A stretch of DNA of 64,000 nt, from NCBI RefSeq assembly GCF_035825295.1, contig NZ_JAYMGI010000002.1, forward strand, positions 6,253,501 through 6,317,500, read 5' to 3'. Position numbers and translations under genes: made by a program. The notes under the pieces were generated by a model. That model was not told the DNA's origin. It made no database searches and was given only the letters and a program-made list of their open reading frames with translations. This document shows positions 24,286 to 33,189 of the stretch, in pieces (positions within the stretch are counted from its first letter, which is position 1; each line of letters begins with the position of its first letter). The DNA comes from Actinacidiphila sp. DG2A-62. GTDB taxonomy: Bacteria > Actinomycetota > Actinomycetes > Streptomycetales > Streptomycetaceae.

Positions 24286-26910
24286 CTAGTCTCCATGCAT
24301 CGACCACCGCATTCCCACGCTTTCGAGCTTTCTTATCCGTTCGACTGAAAGTGATCCACTTTTGAAAGCCCTGCGCTGCGTTGCGATCCATGCTCCGAGC
24401 TTCACGCTTTCTGGCGGGTCGGTGGAGTACAAGTAGGGGACATCGAGAGTGCCGTTTGCGCGGTAATATGCTTCGGCCAGTGCGAATTTTGCATTCCAAC
24501 TCTGATCTCGTTTCCCTTCGGGAATGTCCCAGGACACTCCGAGGGCTTCCAGTGCCGCGCGGCGGTCCTTCGGAAGTCTTCCCGCTGCTTTTTCTTGCCG
24601 CATTTTCCGGAGCCAGTCCCAGAGAGGGAAGGGGTGCCCGTCGGGATCCTGCACCTTATTGTGAGGTGGAGGGTTGAGATGGCCTTGTGTGCGATGATAT
24701 TTTTGAGCGACTCGAAAACCTGATTCCCAGTAGCGGTCGGTCTTCTGCTCGAATGCGTCATCGAGGATGGCCAGCTCGGCCGCCAACTCCGGCGCGAGTC
24801 GCCCCGTTTCCAATCTCCTTCGTTCGTCCCTCAGCCAGGAAGCGAGTTTTATCTCGGTTCCGTCAGGGAGTTTTACGCCTTGAGCGGCCGGTATATTGAG
24901 ATGGCCGTTGCTCCCAAGGAACGCTCGTACTGCGGTGAACGCAAGCGTCCAGTTGGCTCTCGGAACGTCCCACTCGATTCCCAAGCCTTCCAGATCAGCG
25001 ATGCGCTCTTGACTAAGATTTCCCCGCTTGTACGCTTGGCGGTTGTTGACTATCCAGCGCCCCAGTTTGAACCCCGCCGGCTCCCCTGTCCCGTCCTTTT
25101 CGATGTGCCCTACCGGCACCCTCAGATGCCGTTCTCTTTCGACAAAAGAGCGGGCTGCCTCGATTCCCCGCTGCCATTGTTCGTCGCGTGGCAGCCATGC
25201 AATTCCCAGGGCATCCAGAGCCTCTCTCTGCTGCGGCAGCAACGACTCCCGGCGGCGGCGCTGATTACTCAACCACTCCCCGATCGGTGCAGATTCGGGG
25301 CCGGGAGCCCGATGGGTGCGCCCAGGGAGCCGTCCATGCTCCTCCTTGTAGGCCGTGACGGCTCCCAGGTACTCATCCCATAGGGTCGTTGCGGCACGGA
25401 CAGCCTGCACTGTGATGGAGTCCGCGAAACCAGGCGGAATCTCAGACCCGACGAACCGCAGCCATTGCGGTGTACTGAGCCGGACGTCGGGGACTTCATC
25501 TGCTCTATAGTTCCTCATCCCGATCAGGCGGCGTCCAGATCGCATCTCTCCGGCAAGATCCTCATCGTGCGCGGCCAGCGCGCGAACGACTTGATGCACC
25601 ATCGAGAATTGAGAGGAGCCCAGGGCCTGGGAGGCATCCTGGTCAGGCTTCAAAACGATAGGGATAATGATATACGCGGTTTTATCGATCCTATTGCCAA
25701 GGCGCAGTGCGCGGCCAATAATCTGAACGATATCGATTACCGAGTTGCGTGGGTTGAGGAATGCAACAGCGTCGACGGAAGGCGCATCATAGCCTTCGCT
25801 GAGAACCTTGGCATTGGAGATGATTACTCGGCCATGGCCGTCGGACTGCAGGGTGTCGAGCACCCTGCGGCGTTCGGCCCTTTCTTGAACTCCGTAGACA
25901 TAACCCGTTGAGAGGTCTGATGAAGAACCGATCAGCGCGTCTGCGGCCGGCAGCGTTTGCGAGAACCAGGCGGCGTCTCGAATCCGAGAATGGTAGGTGA
26001 GCATGCGCTGTACCCCGAGGTCTCGGGCGGCCCGCAGGACGGCCACCTGGCGGGCCAAAATATCTGCAGAAACCCCGACGGGCCCAACTTGAAAGAACGC
26101 CGACCCTTCGCTGCTGGTGGCGAGCCTGTAAATTTCTGCGTCTGTGACGACGGAGACAACAACGCGATAGTCAGCCAGAATCTTTTTCTCCCGGGCCTGG
26201 CCAAATGTTAATTTGTATCCGACTCGTCCGAATACTTTCTCATCGTCCATGCTGAAAACGTCGGAGCCGTCGGAGCCGGTCACAATCCGCGGTGTGGCCG
26301 TCATATAGAGGCGTTTGTCTGCTGGAATCAGCTCATCCTTATGAAGGACGGACCAGGGCCTTCCCTGGATGCCAGCGGATCGATGCGCTTCGTCGACGAC
26401 ATGCAGCTTCCACGGCTTTGTTCCAGGCACACGGTGGGCTTCGATAATCCTCGGCAGGCTGTGATATGTCGTTGCCGCGATGAATCGTCCGTCTGGAGCG
26501 CGCAGTAGTTCGGCGAGCCGTTCCGGATTCGTGGTGACTTCGACGCCTAGGTCTGTCAGGCGCTCGGTGTCTTCCTGGTTCATGAGGTCTTGGTCCCCGC
26601 ACACTGCGACTACCTTTCCCATCGCCTGTCGGCCGAGGGCCGCGACCCATGCCTTGAGAGTCTGAGCCACCAGGTCGACTGTCGGCTCGGAGATGAGTAC
26701 AGGACCATTGGGCGCGACGGTCTTTGAGACTTCCGCTCCGACACGGGTTTTCCCCGTCCCGCAGGCCATCACCAGGGTGGTGCGAGCGGCTGAGGAAAAC
26801 TCCTTCTGGATGCCGTTGACTGCCTCTTCCTGATGTTTCCACAATGGCTCTGCCAAATGCATCTTCCGGTCCTCATCTTCTTTCTGGTGAATATCTTCGT
26901 CGTCTCGCAT
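24286..26910 (-). CDS. SF2 DEAD/DEAH-box helicase with five helicase-associated repeats
   Basis: An 874-residue protein. Motif Q-like WKHQEEAVNGI at 24-34, Walker A MACGTGKT at 48-55, DEAH-type box VVDEAHRSAG near 174, motif III YMTATPRIV, the C-terminal helicase motif VSEGYD-like (KVLSEGYDAPSVDAV) and motif VI QIIGRALRLG. From about residue 500 come five helicase-associated repeats, each built as W..(a helix)..GhL.hP..h.....LG.WL..QR (for example LASWLRDERRRLETG, LGAWIATQRRAFKSG). It probably remodels or unwinds nucleic acid with ATP. Starts at 26910 and at the internal ATG 26862 (behind GAGGA) are both possible. Base composition is less GC-rich than in its neighbours, suggesting separate acquisition; a defence role is possible but unproven. 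Confidence 0.85.
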   Translation of the reverse strand: MRDDEDIHQKEDEDRKMHLAEPLWKHQEEAVNGIQKEFSSAARTTLVMACGTGKTRVGAEVSKTVAPNGPVLISEPTVDLVAQTLKAWVAALGRQAMGKVVAVCGDQDLMNQEDTERLTDLGVEVTTNPERLAELLRAPDGRFIAATTYHSLPRIIEAHRVPGTKPWKLHVVDEAHRSAGIQGRPWSVLHKDELIPADKRLYMTATPRIVTGSDGSDVFSMDDEKVFGRVGYKLTFGQAREKKILADYRVVVSVVTDAEIYRLATSSEGSAFFQVGPVGVSADILARQVAVLRAARDLGVQRMLTYHSRIRDAAWFSQTLPAADALIGSSSDLSTGYVYGVQERAERRRVLDTLQSDGHGRVIISNAKVLSEGYDAPSVDAVAFLNPRNSVIDIVQIIGRALRLGNRIDKTAYIIIPIVLKPDQDASQALGSSQFSMVHQVVRALAAHDEDLAGEMRSGRRLIGMRNYRADEVPDVRLSTPQWLRFVGSEIPPGFADSITVQAVRAATTLWDEYLGAVTAYKEEHGRLPGRTHRAPGPESAPIGEWLSNQRRRRESLLPQQREALDALGIAWLPRDEQWQRGIEAARSFVERERHLRVPVGHIEKDGTGEPAGFKLGRWIVNNRQAYKRGNLSQERIADLEGLGIEWDVPRANWTLAFTAVRAFLGSNGHLNIPAAQGVKLPDGTEIKLASWLRDERRRLETGRLAPELAAELAILDDAFEQKTDRYWESGFRVAQKYHRTQGHLNPPPHNKVQDPDGHPFPLWDWLRKMRQEKAAGRLPKDRRAALEALGVSWDIPEGKRDQSWNAKFALAEAYYRANGTLDVPYLYSTDPPESVKLGAWIATQRRAFKSGSLSVERIRKLESVGMRWSMHGD

Positions 26911-27685
26911 GCGGGGCTTGGTTCCGGGGAAATCCGTATCAGCGGTCGGCTACAGGTAGCTGTGGGGATAATCAGGGTGGAAGCCTGGTTGCTTCGCAGC
27001 GCGAAGGTCGTGGCGAGGCTGTGTCGGATACGCCGGCATGACGGCGGCGCCCGCAGATTGCCGGCGGCCACGACCAGACACGGGACGGGTCCGCGCTCTC
27101 GTGGGGCAGCGCTAACGTTTGACGCTCCGGTGAGGGGTCATCGACCGACGCGCGGGTCCGGTCGTCGGGCCATGCCGGTCTCGCCAGGCGCGACGGCCTT
27201 CTCATGCGACCGACGCGGAGAAGACGGATATCGGTCTCCGCGGCCCGTGGCGGTGAAAGAGCCGGGGCAAGACCGCCAGCCGAGGCACCAGCGGTAAAGG
27301 GGCCGTCACGAGGACACGTCGGACGGAGCGTGGCGCCTCCTGTCAGGTTCGCTCGGCTGCCACCGGAATACCAGCGGCAGTTGGCGCACCCAGGTTTCTC
27401 GTATCACGACTGCTCGTCGTCCGGCCGCCGGATGACGGCCATCGATCCCCGGTCCGGGCTCGAACCGGGGTCGTCGAGCATTCGCAGACGGCGCGCTGGC
27501 GGAGCAGGTCCCGTTGACGTCCGGCTGGCGACCGCGGGGCGTATGGCCTGGTCGCTGGACCCCCGCTGGAGCACCAGAACGGGCGCGAGGGCGCATGTTT
27601 TTCTCGGAGTTCCGGCGGATCTCGACGACGGACTGGCATTAAATGCCTTGCAGAAGAGAGCGCGGCCGGACAGCGGTCAGCGTGC
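26911..27685. other. Region without a supportable gene
   Basis: About 775 bases between the helicase start and a 43-codon gene. Open frames here have Arg/Pro/Ser-rich compositions typical of shadow frames. No strong palindrome or RNA gene was found. It presumably contains the helicase promoter on the minus strand. Confidence 0.4.
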
Positions 27686-27817
27686 CTATCCAGGACTTAT
27701 CTGCTGTGATGAAGCGTCACCGCCGGTGTGGCCGATCGGCGCCGCTGGGACCGGGGCGAGGCCAACTGCCGCGAGTTCGGCTTCCAGGTCGACGATGGTG
27801 ACGTCGTGGAGAGTCAT
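27686..27817 (-). CDS. Small peptide gene, 43 residues
   Basis: ATG at 27817 overlaps the stop of the preceding gene (ATGA), so translation is probably coupled. The peptide begins MTLHDVTIVDLEAELAAVGL, an acidic amphipathic helix, and ends in a Gly/Ser/Gln-rich flexible tail without cysteine. It could be a small partner protein of the upstream gene, or a ribosomal-peptide precursor without maturation genes nearby. The reading is strongly supported by the overlap; its role is unknown. Confidence 0.5.
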   Translation of the reverse strand: MTLHDVTIVDLEAELAAVGLAPVPAAPIGHTGGDASSQQISPG

Positions 27818-28398
27818 GGCGTACTGCCCTGTGAGGCGGCACGGGCGGGGGCGGGGCGGCCGGAGTGAGTGATCTTGTAGGGCTCGCCGAGGGCCCCGGT
27901 GATCTGGGGAGCCCCGGCCCGGAAAGCGGTGAACCCGCCGACACGGCGCCCGTAGGAACAGCGGTCGCGGGCGGCTCGGGCGTGCGGGAGGCACAGCGGC
28001 GGCTGGAACGTGACGATCCCTTGCGGCCAGTTCCGGCGCAGGCGCGCCTCGGCCGGCGCGACGTCGAGGAAGAGCACGCCCTGCTCGGTGACGCTGGGGC
28101 GGCCGGTGCAGTAGTGGCACAGCATCCCGGTCATGCACTCGCGCTGTCGCCCGGGGTGGACCGTCGACCACAGGGGCCGGCCGGTGGGCCAGCCGTGCGC
28201 GTCGAGATTCTGCTCGACCCTGGGCAGCAGCAACCCGTGGCGGTCGCGGTCCTGCGGTCGCTCGTCGATGTAAGCCAGCTCCTGCGCCGGCAAGCCGGGG
28301 GCCGCGGGCGTGGCGATCGCACGCAGCGTCAGCGCCCGGTCGGTGAGATCGGCCTCGCCTTCACGGGAGGTGATGTACGGAATGGAGTGCTCAGCCAT
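27814..28398 (-). CDS. Hypothetical protein with CHYC motif
   Basis: A 194-residue protein from ATG 28398 (an upstream in-frame extension is low-complexity). Conserved-looking parts are EHSIPYITSREGEADLTD, LTLRAIATPAAPGLPAQELA, the cysteine pair MLCHYCTGRPSVTEQG, and VTFQPPLCLPHARAARDRCS, a second Cys/His set that could complete a zinc site. The tail is basic. It is coupled to the 43-residue gene downstream and lies in the minus-strand run following the conservon. I do not recognise the family. Confidence 0.6.
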   Translation of the reverse strand: MAEHSIPYITSREGEADLTDRALTLRAIATPAAPGLPAQELAYIDERPQDRDRHGLLLPRVEQNLDAHGWPTGRPLWSTVHPGRQRECMTGMLCHYCTGRPSVTEQGVLFLDVAPAEARLRRNWPQGIVTFQPPLCLPHARAARDRCSYGRRVGGFTAFRAGAPQITGALGEPYKITHSGRPAPARAASQGSTP

Positions 28399-28473
28399 CA
28401 GATGCGTAGGTTCCTTCTCGGCCGTCGCCGGCCGCACAGCCCACCTCCCCCGGCGGGCGGGGGCGGGCGCGGG

Positions 28474-29082
28474 TCAGGGGGTGGGGTAGGTGATGGTGTG
28501 CCGGACGCTGCCGTCCTCGCTGGTGGTGATGGCGAGGTGCCCGTAAAGGTCGGTGAGGTGGCGCCGTCGCGCCGCGGCGACGGGGGCGGAAAGCCAGAAC
28601 CGGCGCGGGGGTTCACCCCACGCTGCGGTGTAGGCGTCCGCGGTCAGACAGGCGCTGGTGTAGGGGAGCGCGCGCACGGGCGTGCGGTGGTTCAGGCGCA
28701 CACCAGAGCGGTCGGTCACAGCGCGTAGCAGCGCGACCTGTGCGGTCAGGGCGTGCACGGCATCACGGACCGGCGCGGGGACGGGCAGCATGCCGGGCAG
28801 GTCGTCGCCGGCGAGGACGAACGCGGCGGCCTCTAGGGCGAGCATCCGGGCGGCTTCGCTGATGAGGGCCGGGGCGTCGTCGGGGCTGAGGCGGTCGATG
28901 AGCATCGCCCCGAAGAGCGTCGGAGCTGTCCGCAGATGGGCTTCGGCAGCGGCGGTGAGAGCCCGCCAGTTCGGGTTTTCGGTCCACTCGCCGAGGATCA
29001 CCGGCGCTTCGGCCGCGAGCTGGCTGGGCAGGTCGCGGTGGGACTGCCGGGGAGGTCGGGGCTCGTCGGTCGGCGGGGTCAT
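28474..29082 (-). CDS. Hypothetical helical protein
   Basis: A 202-residue protein, mostly helical (LTAAAEAHLRTAPTLFGAMLID, LISEAARMLALEAAAFVLAG, VHALTAQVALLRAVTD), ending in a strand-rich segment with AWGEPPRRFWLSAPVAAARR. No enzyme motif, export signal or membrane helix. It follows the 277-residue hypothetical gene by 49 bases and precedes the CHYC protein, so the genes probably form one unit downstream of the conservon. Function unknown. Confidence 0.6.
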   Translation of the reverse strand: MTPPTDEPRPPRQSHRDLPSQLAAEAPVILGEWTENPNWRALTAAAEAHLRTAPTLFGAMLIDRLSPDDAPALISEAARMLALEAAAFVLAGDDLPGMLPVPAPVRDAVHALTAQVALLRAVTDRSGVRLNHRTPVRALPYTSACLTADAYTAAWGEPPRRFWLSAPVAAARRRHLTDLYGHLAITTSEDGSVRHTITYPTP

Positions 29083-29131
29083 GCGGCGTCTCCCGCCTGG
29101 TCCGTGCCCGGAAGGGTGATCAGGCGGGCGG

Positions 29132-29965
29132 TCAGGGCGTCGGCCCGGGCCGGGCGAGCCGGCCGAGAATGAGAGCGGGCTCGGTGTGGCACCGGCGGCA
29201 GTAGGGCGCGTAGGCGACGTCGACCAGCCCGGTCGCCGCCGGCCGGAGGGCGTCGGCGAGCTGGTCGGCGAGCTGCTCCCCTGCGGTCAGGTCGTCGGGA
29301 TCGGCCTGTTCGGGAATGGGGCTGTCGGGGTGCAGGCGGTGCAGCAGCAGGACGCCGTCGGGCACGGTGATCTCGCCCAGGGCGACCTGTCCGGATTCGA
29401 GGCGGGGCCGGGCTGCGACCCCGATCCCGGACAGCGCCGCGGTCAGGCGCCATACGGTGGCGTGCAGGCCGGTCAGGTGTGCCTCGATCGCCTCGGCCAG
29501 GCGGACGGTGCCGTCCCGGTCCAGACTCCCCAACGGCAGGGCAGGGGTGCCGTCCGCCGCGGTGCGAGGGGCCCCGGCCGCCAGTTCGACGCCGGCGGCG
29601 CGGGCGGCGGCGTGCAGCCAGCGCCCCGCGGGGGCCACGCCCGGCTCCATGCCCAGCTCGGCGTTTGGCTGTGGGTCCGTGGTCGAAGCGGTTGCGGTGC
29701 CGGAGAGCAGGCGGGCAAGGGTGCGGACGGTGGCCTCTCCGGCGTCCCCGAGCGGGATGCGGTTGCCGTCGGTGGTTGCGACGGGGTATCCGAGGCTGAG
29801 GTGTAGACCCGCGGTGCGGGCGGCGGTCCGTAGCCGGCCGAGCGCTGCGACCAGCCCGGCTTCGGCGCTGATGGCGCTGTCGTGGGTGTCGCCGGTGTTG
29901 TCGGTGAGGACGCTGGCGGTCAAGTCCCCGGTGCGGGGGCCCGGTGCGGCTTCGGTGGTGGTCAT
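29132..29965 (-). CDS. Hypothetical protein with C-terminal CRRCH
   Basis: A 277-residue protein from ATG 29965. Two similar halves are visible (LVAALGRLRTAARTAGLHLSLG and RWLHAAARAAGVELAAGAPR, each followed by a Gly/Asp-rich strand and RLAEAIEAHLTGL-like helix), suggesting an internal duplication. The end carries YCRRCHTEPALILGRL, a CxxCH that might bind metal. No known family. It lies 207 bp downstream of the conservon-associated 171-residue gene on the same strand. Confidence 0.6.
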   Translation of the reverse strand: MTTTEAAPGPRTGDLTASVLTDNTGDTHDSAISAEAGLVAALGRLRTAARTAGLHLSLGYPVATTDGNRIPLGDAGEATVRTLARLLSGTATASTTDPQPNAELGMEPGVAPAGRWLHAAARAAGVELAAGAPRTAADGTPALPLGSLDRDGTVRLAEAIEAHLTGLHATVWRLTAALSGIGVAARPRLESGQVALGEITVPDGVLLLHRLHPDSPIPEQADPDDLTAGEQLADQLADALRPAATGLVDVAYAPYCRRCHTEPALILGRLARPGPTP

Positions 29966-30172
29966 GGTGCCTCGTGACGGGGAGGAAGAGCCTGGTGGGT
30001 TGAGACGCGGGGGTGCCTGCCGCCGCCGTGTGCGGGCGGCGGCGGCCGGTGGCCTGCCGGTCATCCCGGACGGGGGTTCCGGGGAGGGGTTCGGCAGACC
30101 GTTGGCAGCGCCCGGCACGGGGGTGCCTGGGGCGCGGGACTGCGTCGACCTGGCCGAGTGGCGGTCGGGTGG

Positions 30173-30688
30173 TCAGTGCGTGGGCGGCGGCCGGGCCGGG
30201 CGGGTTCTCAGGGCCCTGTCCGGACCGGTGGCGGTGGGTGTGGCGGTGAGGGCGGCGTGCAGGGGGAGCGGGGGTGTCAGGAGGCGTCCGCCGGGGTGGC
30301 GGCGGATCCAGCCGCTGCCGCGGGCGGGCGGCAGCACAACGCAGCCGTGCGCCCTGTAGTCCACGCCCGTGCCGACGCCGGTCCAGTCCAGGCCGGTCTG
30401 TGAGCCGGGGGGCAGCAGGAACCCCCACGACCAGCCGTCGACGGTGAACACCGCGCCGACCATGTCGGGGGCGATGCGGTCCAGGCGTTCCACTGCGGGC
30501 GCGGCCAGCGGGCCGGGCACGAGCACGACCTCGAAGCCGTGCCCGACCGCCACCGGCACTGGCCGGTCGTGCAGCAACAGGGCGGGCAGCAGCCACAGCT
30601 CCTCGCATCTGCCCGCCGCGGCGGGCGCGGCCGAGGCGGACGGCGCGGTCGTCGGGAGCAGAGGCAGGGACGTCGTCGGAGCGTTCAC
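30173..30688 (-). CDS. Conservon-linked hypothetical protein, weakly primase-polymerase-like
   Basis: A 171-residue protein from GTG 30688, overlapping the P450 stop (GTGA), so it is the last gene of the conservon operon. Segments: LLHDRPVPVAVGHGFEVVLVPG, VFTVDGWSWGFLLPPG, then GVGTGVDYRAHGCVVLPP and GWIRRHPGGRLL. The pattern recalls the N-terminal primase-polymerase-like proteins common in Streptomyces and resembles the 170-residue protein at 40996, but I see no catalytic DxD. Its task beside a GTPase-P450 signalling unit is unknown. Confidence 0.5.
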   Translation of the reverse strand: MNAPTTSLPLLPTTAPSASAAPAAAGRCEELWLLPALLLHDRPVPVAVGHGFEVVLVPGPLAAPAVERLDRIAPDMVGAVFTVDGWSWGFLLPPGSQTGLDWTGVGTGVDYRAHGCVVLPPARGSGWIRRHPGGRLLTPPLPLHAALTATPTATGPDRALRTRPARPPPTH

Positions 30689-31974
30689 AGCGTGTCCTGT
30701 GCTGTTGCGGGGGCGGGGCCAGCCGTCTGCGGGGGTGGCGTGGCGTCGGCCGGGGCGGTGCGGCCGGGCGGAGCGGGGCGGGCGCGCACGGGCAGGGTGC
30801 GGTAGCCGCGCAGGGTGTGGTTGAGCAGGCGTTCGCCGGGCCCGGCGGGGTCGAGGTGGTGGGCGTGGCGGGCCAGCGCGGTCAGGACGGCGTGGGCCTG
30901 GAGGCGGGCGAGGGGGATGCCCGCGCACAGGTGGGGGCCGGTGCCGAACGCGAGGTGGCCGCCGGGGTTCGGGCGGGCGGGGTCGTAAGCGTCGGCGGTG
31001 GGGCCCCAGCGGCGGGGGTCGCGTCCGGCCGCCCCGTACAGCACCCACACCTGGTCGCCGGCGCGGATGCGCACGCCGTCCAGGTCGACGTCCGTGGTGG
31101 CCCGGCGGCCGAAGCCCTGTATGGGGGCTTCCAGGCGCAGGCTTTCGTCGAAGGCCGGCGTGGCCCAGGCGGTGGGGGCGGTGCGCAGGCGGGCCCAGGC
31201 GGTGGGGTGGCGGGCGAGCTGGCCGATGGTGTCGGCCAGGCCCAGCACGGTGGTGTCCATGGATGCTGCGGTGTAGGCGCTGGCGAGGGGGATGGCGTCA
31301 GTCTCGACCAGTCGCCCGGTGTCCACGGCGGCGAAGATGGCGCCCATCCAGCTGTCCGGCCGCACCCGTTCGCGGGTGACCGTGGTGTGCAGGAACTCCA
31401 CCATCCTGGCGGCGATCGGCAGCGCGGCCTGGTAGCGGGGGTTGGCGGGGCCGAACAGGTCGAACGTGGCGGGCGCGCCCGCCTGGAGCTGGGGCAGGGT
31501 GGTCTTGGGCAGGCCCATCAGGTCCATGACGGTGCCGGTGACCATTTCGGCGGCGACCGCGACGGCGTCGACCACTCCGTCGGCCTCGGCGGCGTTGTTC
31601 AGGTGGGCGGTGACGATCCGCTCGGCGCGGGCGGTGATGTCGGCGGTGAGGAGTTGGACGGCGCGGGGGGCGAGTTGCGCGGACAGCACCCGGCGCAGCC
31701 GTCGGTGGGCCTGCCCGTCACTGGCCAGCACCGTCCCGGCCAGCACCGTGTGGTTGGCCAGGTCGGTGAGGGCGATGCCGTCGGCCGAGGCGAAGGCGTC
31801 GTCGTGCAGCACGCGCTCGGCCACCTCGTGCCGTGCGACGGCCCACACCTGGTGCGCGGGCAGGTAGACCGCTGGGCCCTTCTCCCGCAGCACGTGGTAG
31901 GCGGGGTAGGGGTCGCGCAGGGTCGCGTCGCAGAACAGGTCGACGTCGCTCGACGGGACGGGCAGGACAGGCAT
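30685..31974 (-). CDS. Cytochrome P450 of the conservon (CvnE type)
   Basis: A 429-residue P450 from ATG 31974. The heme ligand is C350 in FGTGPHLCAG, the K-helix ExxR is ESLRLEAP, and the C-helix HRRLRRVLSAQL is present. The I-helix reads YTAASMDTTVLG, where the usual acidic residue before the catalytic threonine is replaced by the A-S-M-D-T-T pattern. The C-terminal 35 residues are a Pro/Ala-rich tail beyond the normal end. P450s close many conservons, encoded after the GTPase; substrates are generally unknown. It needs a ferredoxin and reductase, and none is visible here. Confidence 0.88.
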   Translation of the reverse strand: MPVLPVPSSDVDLFCDATLRDPYPAYHVLREKGPAVYLPAHQVWAVARHEVAERVLHDDAFASADGIALTDLANHTVLAGTVLASDGQAHRRLRRVLSAQLAPRAVQLLTADITARAERIVTAHLNNAAEADGVVDAVAVAAEMVTGTVMDLMGLPKTTLPQLQAGAPATFDLFGPANPRYQAALPIAARMVEFLHTTVTRERVRPDSWMGAIFAAVDTGRLVETDAIPLASAYTAASMDTTVLGLADTIGQLARHPTAWARLRTAPTAWATPAFDESLRLEAPIQGFGRRATTDVDLDGVRIRAGDQVWVLYGAAGRDPRRWGPTADAYDPARPNPGGHLAFGTGPHLCAGIPLARLQAHAVLTALARHAHHLDPAGPGERLLNHTLRGYRTLPVRARPAPPGRTAPADATPPPQTAGPAPATAQDTL

Positions 31975-32084
31975 TGCAGGGCTCCGGAAGAAGGAGAGGA
32001 AGGAGGAAACAGGCGGGAAGCGGACGGGGGCGGTGGTGTGGGTGGCGCGGTGGTGGGGTGCTCCGTGGCTGCTGGTGGGCGGGT

Positions 32085-32720
32085 TCAGGTGACGGCGGGC
32101 TCGCGCAGGCGGTGCTCCACCAGCGCGATCAGTGCGCGCAGGCTGGAGGCGCTGTCGCGGGCGTCGACCTGCACCACCGGGACCGTGTCGGAGAGGTCGA
32201 GCGCTCGGCGCAGCTCCGGCTCGGCGTAGGGCTGCCGCCCATGGAAGGCGTTGACCGCCACGACGAACGGGACACCGCGGCGTTCGAAGAAGTCGACGGC
32301 GGCGAAGCAGTCGGTCAGGCGGCGGGTGTCGGCCAGCACGATCGCGCCGATCGCGCCGCGCACCAGGTCGTCCCACAGGAACCAGAACCGCTCCTGGCCC
32401 GGCGCTCCGAACAGATACAGCGTGACCGCCCCCTCCACCGACGCGTGGCGTGAAACGGCGCCGGCGGTGATGGTGCGGCGGCCGAAGTCCAGCGCGACCG
32501 TCGTGCTCGTCTTCCCGCCGACCCCGCTCGTGTCGTCGACCGTGTTGGGGGCGGTGATGTCGGCCTCCGTCGACAGCGGCTCGATCTCGCTGACCGCGCC
32601 GACGAAGGTGGTCTTGCCGACACCGAACCCGCCGGCCACCACGATCTTCACCGCAGGCGCGAACACGGGCGTGGCCGCGGCCGGGCCCGGGCCGGCGCTA
32701 GAGGGCTCGGGCACGGGCAC
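32085..32720 (-). CDS. Small GTPase of the conservon (CvnD type)
   Basis: A 211-residue Rho/Rab-like GTPase from GTG 32720. The P-loop is GGFGVGKTT at 30-38, switch II is LFGAPGQERFWFLWDDL, and VVAVNAFHG occupies the NKxD position with a departure from consensus (NAFH), as is usual for conservon GTPases, which have NxFD-like forms. It switches between GDP and GTP and is thought to signal from the kinase/roadblock complex. The start overlaps the end of the DUF742 gene by 23 bases. The P450 gene begins 110 bases downstream. Confidence 0.88.
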   Translation of the reverse strand: MPVPEPSSAGPGPAAATPVFAPAVKIVVAGGFGVGKTTFVGAVSEIEPLSTEADITAPNTVDDTSGVGGKTSTTVALDFGRRTITAGAVSRHASVEGAVTLYLFGAPGQERFWFLWDDLVRGAIGAIVLADTRRLTDCFAAVDFFERRGVPFVVAVNAFHGRQPYAEPELRRALDLSDTVPVVQVDARDSASSLRALIALVEHRLREPAVT

Positions 32721-33189
32721 GTAAGCCCCTTCCGTGGTGCGGCCCGCCAGTCAAGACGGTGCCGGGTGCGGTACCGGACGGCGCGTCAGGCACCGTGCCG
32801 GAGGTGGTCGGTAAGTCGTCGAGGGAGCGGCGCAGGCCGGCGGCGATCCGCTGGAGCAGCGCGGTGGAGACGGTGGAGGCGCCGGCCATGTCCAGCGGGG
32901 GCGTGGCGGTGACGGCGCCGGCCGCGAGCAGATCGCGGACCAGCACGGTGACCACGCCCAGCGGAAGCCGCATCCGGGCGGCCAGCTCCGCGACCGCCGC
33001 CGGTGTGCGGCACAGCTCCAGCACACGCTGCTGGTCGCGGTTGAACGCCAACTCCTGCGGCAGGCGACGGGCCAGGACCTGGGTGTCCAGCCCCACGGTC
33101 TCGTCCGGCGCGTGGACCCGGCCCGCGGTGCTCGCGTAGGGACGAGACTGCCCGGAGCGGCCGGAGGACCTTGGGGGTGGGCTGGTCAT
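32698..33189 (-). CDS. DUF742 protein of the conservon (CvnC type)
   Basis: A 163-residue protein from ATG 33189, overlapping the roadblock stop (ATGA). The DUF742 core runs from SRPYASTAGRVHA through LAFNRDQQRVLELCRTPAAVAELAARMRL to LGVVTVLVRDLLAAGAVTA, a winged-helix-like fold. The last 40 residues are a Pro/Thr/Arg-rich extension. DUF742 proteins work with the roadblock protein and the GTPase in conservon signalling. The gene order kinase, roadblock, DUF742, GTPase, P450 is complete here. Confidence 0.85.
   Translation of the reverse strand: MTSPPPRSSGRSGQSRPYASTAGRVHAPDETVGLDTQVLARRLPQELAFNRDQQRVLELCRTPAAVAELAARMRLPLGVVTVLVRDLLAAGAVTATPPLDMAGASTVSTALLQRIAAGLRRSLDDLPTTSGTVPDAPSGTAPGTVLTGGPHHGRGLRARARAL

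Noticed and set aside
27306..27596. 96-codon minus-strand frame and a GGTTCGAG stretch recalling a tRNA T-arm near 27.47 kb
   Set aside because: The frame has shadow-like composition, and the flanking bases do not form T- or acceptor stems.
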